Source of the DNA: Morchella semilibera
Lineage: Eukaryota; Ascomycota; Pezizomycetes; Pezizales; Morchellaceae
Length of the DNA stretch: 64,000 nucleotides
Direction: 5' to 3'
Assembly: GCA_009192285.1 (NCBI GenBank)
Contig: CM018606.1
Coordinates: forward strand, 1,230,081 to 1,294,080
Made by a program: the position numbers and the translations under genes. Positions 44,701 through 58,269 of the stretch are shown here, one piece after another (the stretch's first letter is position 1; every line of letters starts with the position of its first letter). The notes beneath the pieces were generated by a model. The model saw only the letters and a list, made by a program, of their open reading frames with translations, ran no database searches and was not told where the DNA came from.

Positions 44701-46915
44701 TTAGTCAGGGCATGTGACAATAGGCTAGACAGAGGCACGGCGGAGCTTATTTACCTCTGGTTATCCATAGGAGTGATCGCCGCGAGACCGGCCATCAAGT
44801 TAATGCTGCAGAGCTGCGGACATAGAAGGGCCTAGGATTAGAAAAAGGAACTTCCATTCCTCCGTAATAGCCTTCCTCATCGCCGCTGGGGACAAGGTTG
44901 AGTTGTATTGTCTTTGTAAACTCCAATATGTATACAGTTGGTCAGGCGACTGCAGATCTTCGAGGGTATATTGTAGGACGGGCAGTGCTTGAGAGGCTTC
45001 TGATCATGGACGTTGTGTTGTAGCCTTGTTAGGAAGTGCTGCATTGGTGTAGTTTGAGAACAGTCCTGATAAGGCTGCAGAGCGCGCTGAGGCAGTAAAA
45101 CGGCGTGTCTCCTCGGTTTTTTTTTTTTTTTTTCCTATCCAAGAAATCACCGGTAGAGTAAATATGTTAAATGTGAAAAGGATGTGAAAGGATGTGAAAG
45201 GAAAAAAAAGAAGGGAAAAAAAAAACACCCCCCCGGTCTGCATGAAGTTCAGCTCGCCAGGGTTCTTGGGGGTTGTTTGTTACTAGGATGATTGGATCCG
45301 TAACTTGAGATGTCTAACCGTTGAATCAAGGATATGGCGTTCCTGGGTGCGTAAGCTTTCGCGTGGGTACGTGCGCGCTAGATTACGAAATCTCGTTACC
45401 ACCAAAACAAAACAAATGCCTGCTCATTCGAAAACTCCTCAGCCAGGTCATCGTTCCGCTTGTAGGGTCTCGATTATTTAAACAACCTCATGGGTGATCA
45501 TTACGGTAAGCGACTTGACAGCCGGGGTGCACTTCACCACGTTGTGCTTAGGAGCCAAGTGATTCGATCACCGTTACGAGCGTTAAGGGACACGAGTAAC
45601 TATGGATACATATCCCCCAAACTCTCCCTCGGGGATAAGATTCCCCCATATAATGTATCTCCCGCTTATATCAGAGAAAGTTGCAATAATACATGTGTCC
45701 AATCCGGTCGTTGTTACAGCAGGTATGCTACTAGGTTAATTTAGAAACACCAAAACACATAAGTAGCTTGCGTAATAAGAAATGTGGTTTTGTTACATGG
45801 TGGTATGTATATACTCTAAGACGCAAGAATACATGTACTTACATTTTGGCGTGACTTGAGGAGAAGTGTTCCTGCAGTAGGCAACCCTAGAGTACTGTAC
45901 TCCACTCTGGAGTGCACGACATCGCATACGCACCCGATCGCATTGCATTAGAGCCTCAATCCTTACCCCAACAATTTGAACTCAGCTGTACTCCATGTAG
46001 TCTCCTCAGGATACACGACATATATATAACACTGAGTAAGTACTCTAGATTAAATGCTCTAAGTGTACCATATGGTGCCGGAAAGTGATGCAACGTTTGA
46101 CCTAGAAACACGGAAAAATACTCAGAATCTCAGCTTTTAAGACAACACGATATTTGAAGGACATAGATATTTAGCCGGCCATATGTATGATGAGTCTCCA
46201 GAATAGATCTGCATGCCCTTCCCCAGTCATTGATTTGGGCCTTTAGCCCGCAAAACAACAACTTATGACAGGAGACAATAGTAAAAGGAGAGGCAAGGGC
46301 TATTCGTATTAACTCTTACCATAACTAGGATCTCCAGCTTCTAACTTACCATGGGTTTGCTCTAGGTTCTGCTAGCTAGCTTGGTTGTTCCCGGCACCCC
46401 CGGGTACATAATGTATGCGAATATAATCTTAATAACTCCCTTAAGCATAACAACGACTTTGTACCAAGAGTTAACATTAAAGCAGTAATATTATGTATCG
46501 TACCGTACGTGGCTACATGTACTGTCATACCAGCATATTATAAAGTCCATAACCCGAATAAACCAAATAACTAGCCCCGGCCCTAAGATGTAAAAAGAAG
46601 ACAAAAGAAATCTAATCAACCAATACCCTCTATTGTTCACCCGCCCATCCGCCATAGCCAAAACCGTTTTTCCAATATGGGAGAAAGCGCCGCAAAGAAA
46701 CCAACCGACACCCCAACGAAACCGAGAGATGATTAAAGTAACTAAAGCACCAAAGAAAAGAAAACAAAAACAAAAAGAAAGATATGCAATTTTGTCTTGT
46801 GCCCATCCTAGCCGCGAACGATTAACACCAACCACCACATAACCTTACGAAAGTCAGTAAATAACTACAAGAGCCCAGCAGGGGTGGGTAAACATACCAT
46901 AGATACCCAATGAAT
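41795..46915. other. Gene-poor region, 5.1 kb
   Basis: I see no gene that I can support. Features include a G-run at about 42478-42488, a G11-type run near 44275-44284, a T15 run near 45120 and several short tandem words such as GCCAAGCCGGGCCAAGCCGG at about 43990. TACATGTA occurs near 42697, 45831 and 46514. Frames up to about 115 residues exist but lack conserved motifs. A hydrophobic minus-strand frame at 46491-46838 lies in the AT-rich 3' flank of the small gene and is treated as non-coding. Confidence 0.4.
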
Positions 46916-47156
46916 CTATGAAGATTTGCTAAACCAGACTTTGGAGGAGTCTTTCGATGGTTGGTCAAGGTAGTTTTGCATCATTGGGCTGGTGGCGGAT
47001 TGATTGCTGCTAGATGATGGCTGAGTAGAGCCTAGTAAAGATGTTAGTATGGGAGGTTGAGCAATGAATCGTGGACGGCGTGGAGTAGTGATGCTTACTT
47101 GTTGTGGTGCCAGCAGGAGCGGCCTGGCCTTGGGTGGTATTTGGGGGTGACGGCAT
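46916..47156 (-). CDS. Small two-exon gene, member A of an unrecognised paralogous pair
   Basis: I do not recognise the family. Exons 47099-47156 and 46916-47031 flank a GTAAGC...TAG intron (67 nt) in phase 1 and encode 57 residues. The N-terminal half is Pro/Thr/Gln/Ser/Ala-rich (MPSPPNTTQGQAAPAGTTT, then SSTQPSSSSNQSATSP). The C-terminal half is more defined: MMQNYLDQPSKDSSKVWFSK. The gene at 53112-53375 has the same two-exon plan, the same intron phase and a similar end (MMERFLNQTPSEES). No signal peptide or membrane segment is seen. Promoter evidence is a TATATAAGG-like element about 120 bases upstream with a CT-rich leader. It is missed by ORF finders because exon 1 is only 58 nt. Confidence 0.55.
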
Positions 47157-47272
47157 GGTAGGAGAAGGATGGATTGAGGAGTAGAAGATGTTAAGGCGAA
47201 GTGAATCTTTAGATGTAGCTTGACTGGGCGGAGGGAGTCGAATGGTCGGGAGTCGAGAGGTGGGAGACGCCG

Positions 47273-47282
47273 TCCTTATATG
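47273..47282 (-). promoter_or_regulatory. TATA element of small gene A
   Basis: GCATATAAGG on the minus strand lies about 117-126 bases before the ATG at 47156. It is followed by a C/T-rich leader (CTCCCACCTCTCGACTCCC and CGACTCCCTCCGCCCAG), the layout of strong fungal promoters. Confidence 0.55.
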
Positions 47283-50200
47283 CTTGCCTAGTCTTCACTT
47301 CCAATGATGTGCAAATTGGCACGGCTGAGATATTATGCACGGTGGTGAAGGAAGCTGTTGAAGGGAGGAAGGAGGCGACCGGGTTCTGGGTCGTTAGATA
47401 TGACGCCTAAACGGTTACTCAAGTATCGATAGTAGAGACGGTTTGGTGAATGGCATGGAGATATGGCGTAGGGCTCCTTATTTAACTTCAAGAGCGTAGG
47501 CAAGTAGCACATTGGTGGATCAGTCAATGTATGCACTGCTTGAGGTGCGGGTGCAAGTGGGTGCTGCTGGATTCTGGGCAAGACAGGGGAAAATGGTAGA
47601 CAGCCCCACGGCGGTTCATCATTTCCGCAGCCGTAGATGTGTATGGTCCGGATTGCCTCGTAGCATCGAAAAGTCACCTCTTCATCACAACTCCGTTCCG
47701 GGTCGATTGCGCCAACAAAGGCCCACTCAACCTAGCCCGCGCCTCCACCATCTCCCAACACCGGAAACACAATCGATAGGACACCGCCATAGACCAATCT
47801 AGGCAGGTGAGGAAGCACCGAAGGCGTTAAGGAACCGAAGCGTGGAGTAGGGCTGGTGGTAAGACGCCTCTTGGATGTTGTTGGGGGCAGCAGGGATTGA
47901 CGACACTGACAACTGCGTGTTCTCTCGGCCTTCTCGCAACTAGGCGGGAAAGCTGCGGTCTCAATCCGCGAGAGCGCGCTCCCGAGTGCGCACGATTATC
48001 GGGGACCTGTGTTTCGGCATTCTAGTTTAGGTGACGTCTAGTTAGTGACATCCTAAGTAACTTATTGCGTGTATGTAGAGAGATACATATGTAATCTCAG
48101 CCTCAAGCTTAAGGATAGTATACGACCAGGTAGAGTGAAGGAATAAGGTAAACAATAACGTGTGCGTGAAGAGGGGTAGTGAGGTGGAATAAGAGGCGGT
48201 TAGCTGTGTTATTGTTTCTTGGCAAGCAAGGTATGCTGGCACTCTAGGGCGCAGAAGGTCATTGTCAATCGATATATCATGGCGTCTTGACGAACCCAAA
48301 CCCCGAAAGCCACACGCAGTCCAGAGATCAAAAGCTCTTTTGTAATATTGTAATTTTATATACTTCACCCTGCACCACCCACAACGTGCAGGCCTATCCC
48401 TTGGACGTATGACATTTATAAACCTGCGAACTTCATAGCACATTCGGGGTATTCTAGAGACTACTCTGCTTACCCGGACTTCTTTGTGTTAATGCATGAG
48501 AGAGATTCTCCAAAGGATAGGCCTAGGAATAGAAACAGGCACCCTAGTAAATACAATATTACCTCATATAAGGTCTTATATCGGTAGACTCTCATGTAGA
48601 ACTACTCGAGGCTTGGGGTGCTGATATTCGTTCCGAATCTATATAAGGAATGTGAACGGCTTCATCTTGCGTTATGAAAATGGTTTATTTTTGGACTAGT
48701 GTATTGTCGATCTCGGGTCGTGCAGGTTCTATACATATACTGATAATTTAGGAGCTCTATATATACTATACACCAATCCCAAAAGTACTAGTGGTAAACA
48801 ATTAATTATTCATACCTCATTCACACACATAACGTCACACTCCGAGTTGACGATTACCGTCGTGGCTTTCAATTATGGAATGTGTATGTAGCCACTTGAT
48901 TCGGAACCCCTATGCGAAAGAAGTTTCGCCAGCTGTGTTCCTGTGGAAAAGTGTTTACCGACGTTATGACTCAAGACGTTTTTTGTGAGGCTTGAAACAG
49001 TAGGGTTAGTGCAAATGTTAGAAAATGTTCTCAGGCATTTACTTCATTAACTGATTCAAATCATCAACCTAATATAACTATATGAATGTACTTTAATTTG
49101 TTTAAAGGGATCGTCGCACTAGCTCGATTAATCTTGGCCGCACACCGCACCTGCAAGACATAAGGCTGTAAGTAAGAGTAATGTGATAGCAATGCGGGCC
49201 GACCCGAGCCCAAGCACCGTGGTTGACCGTGCCTGCTCCCGTTGGCTTGAAGGCGCGAGCTTTAAGATTGTTGCTTATCGTGTTGCACCGCCACACCTTC
49301 CTCCAAGCTAAGGTTGCAGATCGGAGATCTAAAGATCTGGTCGCAATTTAGAGGTGGGGCGGGGCAGGGCCTGGGGAATGGGTCACATCACACAAACGAA
49401 TAAGGAGTACATTGAATCAATGTTCTTTAGTTCACGTCACCTGTAGCAGATGGCGATTTCCCAACACTACTATTAATGAAAGTTCATCCGGACTCATACG
49501 CTGCAACGACTCAGGAGAAACACCTCCCTTAAGACTATGGAAATGCGATTAACCTGAGGGTTTGATCACCGATTCGGCACGGCACTTGGCTCCGCAGAAA
49601 GATTAAGGGGGAAAAAATGCATCTGCGTCAAGAATATTGGGCTATTAGGTAGTTCTAGGGGTAGTTGTATGTATTCAGGTAGTACTTAAACATATGAAGT
49701 ACCTAGGTTATAAGGTAAGAATTGTTCATAAACGAGCAGAAGATGTGAGTACTAACACGCACTTACACTACATGTCCATCCATGTGCTTTAGGCAACTAC
49801 AACTTGTACATTTAAAAAAATTTTCAACGAAGACCAAATACATTTTGTAGCACCAGCTAAAGCGCCTTGTTTGCCATACATGTAAAGTATAAAACATACA
49901 TGTACATGTATCTTGCATGCATATACGAATGATACAGTATGAAAAAATAGGATGAAATCACTACGGAATTTAAAGACAAATACCGAATTAAACCGGCATT
50001 AGAGGAAGTGTACCGTATTCTTACCGCATTTCTAGCGTATCAACGGGAATACCGTAGTGATCCCACCCCTCTTTTTGGTACTGTATTCTATTGTAAATTA
50101 GGAGGTTGACGTCGTCTATCAGATGCAGTATACGTAATGCGCATGTAGTACAAGCAACTGCTGCTATTTACTAATGTACAGCGGGTTTCTAGATCACTAC

Positions 50201-53111
50201 GTACATGTAGGTACACATGTACATGTAGTTTCACCTTTTATCTCCGAAACAGAATCAGAGTACTATATGTGCCTATCAACCCAAGTCTTCCCTTAATAAG
50301 AAAAACGATATACCGCCGCCGACGTCTCAAGGGGCAAATCGCAAAATAGATTGAGGAATGCATATTACTTGCTTCTCCTCGGTCTAGATTTTCCCTCACT
50401 CATGTTACTCACAATCACCGTTATAGCGCTGGCTAGTTCAGCTGAAAGCTAGGGACCAAAGTTCGGCCAGGTTGATATCCGAGACACTCACGTTATTCGG
50501 TGGGTAGAATTATGAAATGCGCACACAAGTCTTCATGGGGGCCATTAGAGCTGGGGCTTGTCCCGTTCTGGGTCTGGGGAAATGTAGGCTCCTCCCGCTC
50601 CTTGAATTTGGATTGAAGTCAGACTATAGCAGTAGCTACATGTAACACGAGGTTTAACTTGCTTACTCTATATTATATTTATATTAACACACCACTACAT
50701 GTAGGTCTACATGCACTTTATAGCACTCTTTTACATACCGTATGTATAGAGGGGAAGATCAATCGTGTATCTACCTGGTTTTCTATCCGTACGCTAATGC
50801 CAGGCTTACAGATGCATATTTTTTTTCTTGGACAGCTAGAATTATAATCCCCAAAATATGTCCATATGGCTAAATACAACTTTATTGGGTAGGTACGGAG
50901 GGTGGGGGGCGCTGGCTGTTCATAGGGAGTTACTATTGCTCACTAGGACCTAGTAATATGTCCCTCCCTGGCCCCATATCTTGCTAGAGAACTTTTGTTT
51001 GATTCCTGTGCGAACTTTTGGGAGTGAGGCCATCTTGACGTTGGCGTTAACACGGGTTTAGATGTCATGACATGATGAACTATACAAATCGTATCACGAT
51101 ATGTGTTTGCCAATGAGGGATATCCGGTTGGGGGTTGCTAGGTGTCATACCAGGCAATGTTGCAGAGTCTTTTGAATATCACAACGTCCCACAATCTCAC
51201 AAGCTAGACCCCCCACATTATCTAACGTGTCACGTTAAAGAATGATTCTCAAGATCTCGCCAATCTAATGTTGGTTTCCAATTAATGGTTCCCGATTTAT
51301 CCGATGTCGCACCGAAAAAGAATCTTACAGAACCGGATTTCTGATGTGGAGAAGCCAATCATAACACCTGTTTACGAGTCAATTTCTCCTAAACTTGCCC
51401 TGAGATGGGCATGTTAGACAGAGAGCTAGCAGGGAAACCCATGACTTTCAAAGTCGCTCTCTTTCCTGTGCAAAAATTGATTCATCAATTAGAGGACCAT
51501 ACAGAAAAAAGAGTGTGAGTACGTACTGCATGGGCGTTGTCGCTCATCTCTCATCATGTTATGGTGCTGTGCATAGACTTATTCCAAGATTCGCTTCCTT
51601 ATAGGATCTAGATTTAAATTCTCGGATATCGGATATCTTGGGGGCGCTTGTGCGCCTCGCGTGACGGCTCGTTCCGTGCAAATCAGCCTTCATTAATTCG
51701 CGAGGGTATAAGGCAATAGTTAGTGATTTATGAACTCTGTAGGAGCGAGCGAGTCCGAGCAACTACATACATGTGTACATGTATGTACCCCTAATTCACT
51801 TAGGCAAAGCCTCGAGAATGAATGATCTGCAAACCGTACCTACATTAGTACATGTATGTACTCCGGCCACGGCTCCGCTTGAGACTGACGGGGTTACTCC
51901 GTCAACAAGTAAAAGCACCAACGGAGGAACCTCCGTCCATGGAATAAAACGCAACAGCTATCCCAGGAACCTCTGTATAATGCAGAAGCTTATTCTTCTT
52001 CTCATTGGCGATCCTGGCGAGCGTGAACAAACCATCACGCCAAACCATCATTAACCCCCCCCCACATGACATTTGGCAGACCACCGTACAGCGTTGGGGT
52101 GCGGCGCGCGACCCAACTCCTTAACATCGCTGCAGGGCTACCTCTGCAGGCGGCGCACAGCATCTACGATCTTTGTGCAGTTGTCTATGGCGCTAGAAGG
52201 AGAAGAAAGAGAAGGAGAAAAAGAAAAGAGACAGAGACGAAACCGTTGAGTTCTAAGGTGCGAACTTACTTACTCACACTATCGTGTTTAAATATAGTAA
52301 CTACATATACATTGTTTGACAAGAATTCGACTACCGCAAAATCTCGAGTTATGTTATTTGGGGGTTGCCAAGGCCACCCAATAAACTACATCTAGTAAAA
52401 GAGAGCTCTAATGGAGGAAGTATGTAGGCAACAACGAAATTGTTGGGCTTCTTACTCCGAAACTACATTACTAGGCAGCGAAAAAAAGACTTGGGCCAAG
52501 GCTCTGTCGACATATTTCCGATATGTACACCCATAGAAGGACTCAACGCTAGCTCTTGTGAAACCAAGCTTATTGACATCGGACTACATGCAATAAGTAA
52601 TATTGGCTACTAGCCAGCGGAATGATATCATCAAAATTTGAAGAGTCGAATTACAGCCAGGCGCGCAGAGGTAATAAAAATGAAATTTTGGCGAGGTGGC
52701 CACGGTAGTAGAGCAGACGTTACATGATCAACCCTTTAAAATCAACGCGACAAAAAAAAGTAAAGAAAGAAAGAATGTCTCAAGCTAGAGCCGCCCCACC
52801 ATCCACCCCCCTTCCCCCCCTCCCCCCCCCCCACAAATCAAACCGACCCACCCAGGCCCTTCACGCCAGTGAGCTCATATCTGGCGTCATGAGTTCAAGG
52901 TCGCAGTAATCTTCCGCACATGTTGCAGCGCTGCGGCGTTCAACTAGGTACCCCTTGCACGTCGGAAGAGGATCCGGCTTTTATAATGCCGCCGTTATCG
53001 TAGTCTATAAACGAAAGTTAGACGAGTCAATCGGAGGGCAACTTGCGAAATTAAATACCTTGAATAGAACAGTGTCCACGCGGTTTAGAAAGGAAGAAAA
53101 GGAGCATTCAA
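47283..53111. other. Gene-poor region, 5.8 kb, rich in TACATGTA
   Basis: No supported gene. It contains about nine exact TACATGTA palindromes (49880-51855 is the densest part) and an imperfect fold-back stretch at 49956-50062 (ends ATCACTACGG and CCGTAGTGAT). There is also a C-rich low-complexity run at about 52793-52832. Short frames show no conserved motif. Confidence 0.4.
49956..50062. repeat. Possible small fold-back element
   Basis: Ends ATCACTACGGAATT and AATACCGTAGTGAT are inverted over about 13 bases with one change, and the interior (about 80 bases) is rich in TACCG words. TA flanks are not visible, so it may be a decayed MITE or chance. Confidence 0.35.
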
Positions 53112-53375
53112 TTACTTCCAGTTCCTTACAACGGCGGCCACAGATTCCTCGCTGGGAGTCTGGTTAAGGAATCGCTCCATCATCACGCCCACACGGGCTG
53201 GTTGAGCGCCAGTCGCACCTATATTTCTGTTAAGGCCTGGTTTTGGGGGATAAAGGGCGAATTATATACCTGCAGTACCTCCGGCGACTGTGTTGGGTGC
53301 TTGAGTACTAGCTTGGCCTTGAGCACCGCTGCTCGGCGTCTGCTGACCCCCAGGGGGAACCTTGGTGTCCGTCAT
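53112..53375 (-). CDS. Small two-exon gene, member B of an unrecognised paralogous pair
   Basis: Exons 53270-53375 and 53112-53218 flank a GTATAT...TAG intron (51 nt) in phase 1 and encode 70 residues. The N-terminal part is Gly/Gln/Ser/Thr/Pro-rich (MTDTKVPPGGQQTPSSGAQG, then QASTQAPNTVAGGTAGATGA). The C-terminal part is QPARVGVMMERFLNQTPSEE followed by SVAAVVRNWK. The block MMxx[FY]L[DN]Q-x(0,1)-PSxxS is shared with the gene at 46916-47156. A TATA-like element (TCTTATAAGA, about 53599-53608) and a CA/CT-rich leader lie upstream. No secretion signal or membrane segment is seen. It lies in a gene-poor, TACATGTA-rich region. Function unknown. Confidence 0.55.
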
Positions 53376-56300
53376 TGCTGAAATAAAGGATGCAGCGGAA
53401 AATTAATATGATAGATAAGTCTTAAGCAGTACTACTGAGAGCAAAGAAGAAGGAGGGTAGAGTAGCTCAAAGGAGTTTTGGCTTTTTGTGTTGTAAAGCA
53501 ATATAAGAGGTGTTTATTGGTTGCAAGAAGGGTACTGATGAGGTTACTGTGCTGTTGGTGATGGTTGAAGATTTGAAGTAACTTGGGGAGGTCTGTCTTC
53601 TTATAAGAACCAGGACGAGAGATATCTCTCTTCAGTCTCGTGGGCGTGTGGATCATTAATTTCATCCCTGCATGTATCGAGCCTGAGCAGGCTCGCACGA
53701 GTGCTTCGCCAGTTTCTGAATCTAGACGTTATTTGCTAACGTGTTCACTGAGACGTTCTCTGGAGTATCGGGACGGGCAGATCTGCGAGGCGGGCCTTTG
53801 GATGCCCTCGAACCCGACTCAACTGGCTTTGTGATACTGTGGAATAATAACATGGATCGGAAAATTACAGGTAGTGTGTCTCAGCACTGACCAGGAATTA
53901 AAAGATGCTCCTCTACTCTCACCACCTGTAGTCTAATCTACATGCAGTCTTAGTTTCCGGATTCCTATTCTACATACCACGTGGGATATGTGCCACATAC
54001 ATACTAAACTTACTTGCGCGCCTGCAAGGTACGGTAAAGCTTGAATCTGAGCTGAACACACCATGTATTTACATGTAATTACAACCTTCTAGAAGATATC
54101 ATCGCCTGAGCGACTGCCACACAAAGTACACACCATATAATGCATGTATCTGCACCCCAGTTGCTAATATAACACACATATCTAAGATACATATAGTATA
54201 CATATTTTATGTCGTTGACATGACTTAAGTTAGGGTACGTATACTGAGGACAAGGCTGTCTTTGGTCGAGCTGACCACATCATCTCGGGGAATTCTACTG
54301 TCTCTTTTTGTGAGGCGAGAATGGAAGGGTGTTTAGTCTGTCGTAAAAAAAAAAAAACACCCTAGGCCAAATCCTGATATTCTCAGTTACTAGTGTCGAC
54401 TCTGTCCCTGGAGTCCGAAGGGGGGGATGAACGTATACATACATGTAGTTTAGGCTGAACAGACTATCATGCATCTAGCCGCTGTTAGTGTAACCACATG
54501 ATGCAACTATTGGCCTTGCTTTTGTAAACAAATCCAACGGAAAATCGTACCTGCGCCACAGGTTTGGATAAATATTTCTAAGGAAAGGACGGATTTAAAC
54601 TAATTGGCAAAGCAATTTCGCCAGCCCCAATTCTTAGGGCTGACCTGTGTGATAACGGGTTGGCCGATATCTAAGGCTGACTATCTATTATCAGTATGTT
54701 CAAGAAAGTTTATGCCAAGGAGATCTAGTCGAAAGACTCATTGCAAGGGTATGTGGCTCATGCATGGTTTGTGTACTCAAACATTGTATAGCATCTTTTG
54801 TGGGCAACTTGTGCGCATAGAATTGTAAACCCATATTTCGCGAAACCACAATAATGTGATCCTATCTCTTTTAGCGTAAGGCAGATTGGATAATTGACGT
54901 TTCGTACGAGTCCTCCGTGTAGCTTAACCTAATAAGATAGCCAGCTGAATGTACGTGTTTCACATGTGACCATGAGAACTCTGAGGATAATGTTCAGCAG
55001 GGCGGAACGGGGTCGATGATCCGCAATGCATAAACGACTGGCTAGTATTACTAATTTGCAGTGAGATATCGGTGTATGTAATAAGTAAGTGGGCCATTGG
55101 TTGTAGGGACCCTTACAAGTCCTGCTTAATACATATTAAACAGGTGACATGGTCTGGTACAAGATACTGAATCCTCGAGTGATACAGTATGATGTTGTGG
55201 AAAACTGTAAAATACGTAGACCAGCTTGCCCATCAACGAGCACGGCCCATCAGCGAGCGTTGCCTGCTATTTTTCCCGTCGCAACGGATGCTACCCACCA
55301 AACTTTGGGTGTACGCTCGTTGAGGGGCCGCGCTCTCTGGTGGGCAAGCTAGTCTACATCCGACGAGTTTCTCGTCTTTTGACCAAGGGTGCTTTTGGGA
55401 AAATGAGAGATATGATTGTCGATATGGCCGATGTCTTAATTGATTGATTCGCCCTTATACAGTATATCAGTTCCAATTCTGTGGACATGGCAAGCTAAGG
55501 GAAGAGGACAGGGCCAATGGATAGGGGGGGGATCACCTCAGTATAGTATGAGCCAATGTATCTGCCGTATTGCATTCATCACAGCTGTGGCAATTAATTT
55601 GTGTCTCTTCGAGGATTCTAAACGTACGGGATCGCCTCTCTGCATGAATTCGTACTGATCCTATCTGTAGGTGTAACATATATGAGTTCATGTAGCTCAC
55701 AGTCTTTATTCGTTATGGCCATGTATGCCAGGGTGTTAAGTGAGGGGAAACAGAATGAAGGAAAGCAGAAGTAATCCATTTTACACCTATGTGGTGTGCG
55801 TAAGCTAGAGCGGCTGATGATATTTTGGCTTGGCACCTTTATTGGATATGCGTAAGTCAATCGGGTCTCCATGTGCATGTACTTAGTTGTGTATGTACTA
55901 TATGCGATGTGGGGATGGAGATTTCCGTGTGAGATGTGTGGCCGCAATGTAAAGGCACAGTGAGGAATATAATTGGTTTCAAATCGTATATAGCTCGAGG
56001 ATCGTTTTATTTAATGCATCACTGAAGCTGATATCGATTGGTTTACCTATCGACAAAAGTACATGTAGCTACATGTAGTTTAACTTGGTGTACTTATTGA
56101 TGCTTAATAAATTCTCACTAGAGTACTTGCCAAATAAAAAGGTCTGTTGATTTTTTTAGGTGCGGTTGCCACGCAAAATATCAACACTTTAAAAATTGGC
56201 GAGTAGTAGAGGATAGAGGCTCAGCTTTGACCAAGTTCTGCTTTATGTATGTCGGTGTGTGCGTCCTATCAGTTGAAGATGTGGCATATAATTAATTATA

Positions 56301-58197
56301 GTTATGATATGTTTCTGGTCCGCATATACCGTTACCGAGGCTCTGCGATACATAACCAGCTGTCTAAAAGCTAAGATATGATATGCGCATGCAACTGCGG
56401 GCTCTAAAATCTGAATTGTGTGGTCTTCGATCTAAAGCGATTTAGCTGTATAGATAGAATCAAAGTGGCAAAAAAACATTCCAAACTACATGTATGTATG
56501 GGTACGGGCCACGGCTGCAGGAACGGTATTGATATCATGATCTACACTTGAATTTGAATTCTCTGGCGTGTGGGGTAGTGAAATTAGCATAACGCCTTAC
56601 AGGAACTCCCACCCCAAAAAAATTTTCCCATACCTACATAAGATATAATTTTGCCCTTGTGGCGGGGTCCGATTTAATCCTGAGGCCATGCAACCTTTGG
56701 GTCGTAAATATGTGCCGACGTGAACCACCCCCCCCCCCCCCCCGCAGGGCCTTGATGAACTCTAGGTCCACACGATCTGCTCCGAGGAGATCCTAGCGCC
56801 ATCTCCGTCCTAACCGGCCTGCCCGAGGGACTAAGCCCTACCCTATCGCATCATTGGGTGGCCATTGTACGAGGCATAAATAGGATGATCTATCCAAAGG
56901 GCCTGATATGTATAGTAGCTTAGGTAACTCATGTAGCTTATCTAGATTGGGCGGCTCATGCCTAATACTTTGAGTGGTCGAGATCAAATAGTATTTTCCA
57001 TGGTTAGTAGCGAGGCATAGAAGATGGGCTCAGGAACTGTAAGAAAATTAGTACATATTCTGCCATAATGAACGAGCGTGATAGGTATTTGTTCAGAACA
57101 GGCTCACAATCCTGGGATTTCCAAAAATTACGCATGTTCCCCACGGTGCGTATAGAAATTTCGGTCAATTTTCAAACATTAAGATCAGTCAGTTGAAGAA
57201 GATATCACAAGGTTACTAGTCCCCACACCCTTGGGCCCGGGCCCTCCGGCCGACACCATTCTTCATATCACGAGACATGAAAGCTGAAACGTTTTTCGCT
57301 GTCCTGGAAGGCATGCACCGGCCGTGGCTCCCATAGTAAGATCTTTCCCCCCAGTACAAGAGGGTCGGTTACCTATGCTGGGTCAATGGGTGCTTTTTAG
57401 ATCTACTCATCGATGGTATCAGGCATTACCGCAACATCTCATAAGTAATTCCAGATAACCATGCGCGCTTACTGCCTATTGGATAAGTGACAGACTAAAA
57501 CACTCCTTCTCATAGAGTAGGGGGGGCTGTGAGGAGTGGGAGACCGGGACAAAGTCGCATCGGTTGTAATTATCATCGATCAGTCAATGAAATCACAGAA
57601 GGAAACGTGAAACAAAAGATGCAAGTACGTCTTATATGTAGGTTCAGCTGGAATAAAGAGCGAAAGGGAATTCCGAGCCCTTGCCTATGGTACCGGTATG
57701 CCTGTTATACCATGTCAAACTAGATCCTCAAACAGGTTTCACCAATATCACACGTAACCTCTTCTCACTTTCTAACTGCTTATACCTCGAAAGAAATATT
57801 TTTATCTAGACCGAACGAATATTTCTAGATAGGGTTTAGAACAAGTATACGTATATACACATGTACCTCTTCAACTCCCCCTTTTTTTTGAAACAAATCG
57901 AGCTAATCTCTGCCTTGTATCTAGTCTAGATCTTTGCTTCACAAATCACCAGAAAAGCACAGCACCAAGCTCGACACCTCAATCAACCATGCGACCCAAA
58001 ATTAGATAAACCTCGGCGAAAACTATTCAGCAGAGTCATAGTAACACAACATCCGCAGCAATATACCTATTTCCGATGAACTTCACCCCCGTGATCTATA
58101 CATATAGTATTGACTCAGGGCTCGAACATATCGACCCCAGCATCCATGAGCCTGATATCTGCATACTCAGTTAGTAGATTGGAGATTATTATGGGGC
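53376..58197. other. Gene-poor region, about 4.6 kb excluding the gene B promoter
   Basis: No gene is supported. It carries TACATGTA palindromes near 54067, 54438, 56064 (two, adjacent) and 56489, a long C run at about 56729-56743 and an A12 tract near 54345. Frames are short and AT-rich without conserved motifs. Confidence 0.4.
53599..53608 (-). promoter_or_regulatory. TATA element candidate of small gene B
   Basis: TCTTATAAGA, self-complementary, lies about 225 bases before the ATG at 53375. It is followed on the minus strand by a CA-rich leader (ATCTTCAACCATCACCAACA) and CTACTCTACCCTCCTTCTTC, similar in style to gene A. Confidence 0.4.
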
Positions 58198-58269
58198 TTG
58201 CAGAGTGGAACCAGTACCGTAAAAAAGGTTTCTTCAATTACTGAGAGCTGCGTTGGGGCATCTGGCATC

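Noticed and set aside
46491-46838. Hydrophobic minus-strand frame of 115 residues
   Set aside because: It lies in the AT-rich 3' flank of small gene A. The hydrophobicity follows from T-rich codons and no conserved motif is present.
52724-52909. Pro-rich plus-strand frame of 61 residues
   Set aside because: It is driven by a C-rich low-complexity run, with no leader or conserved motif.
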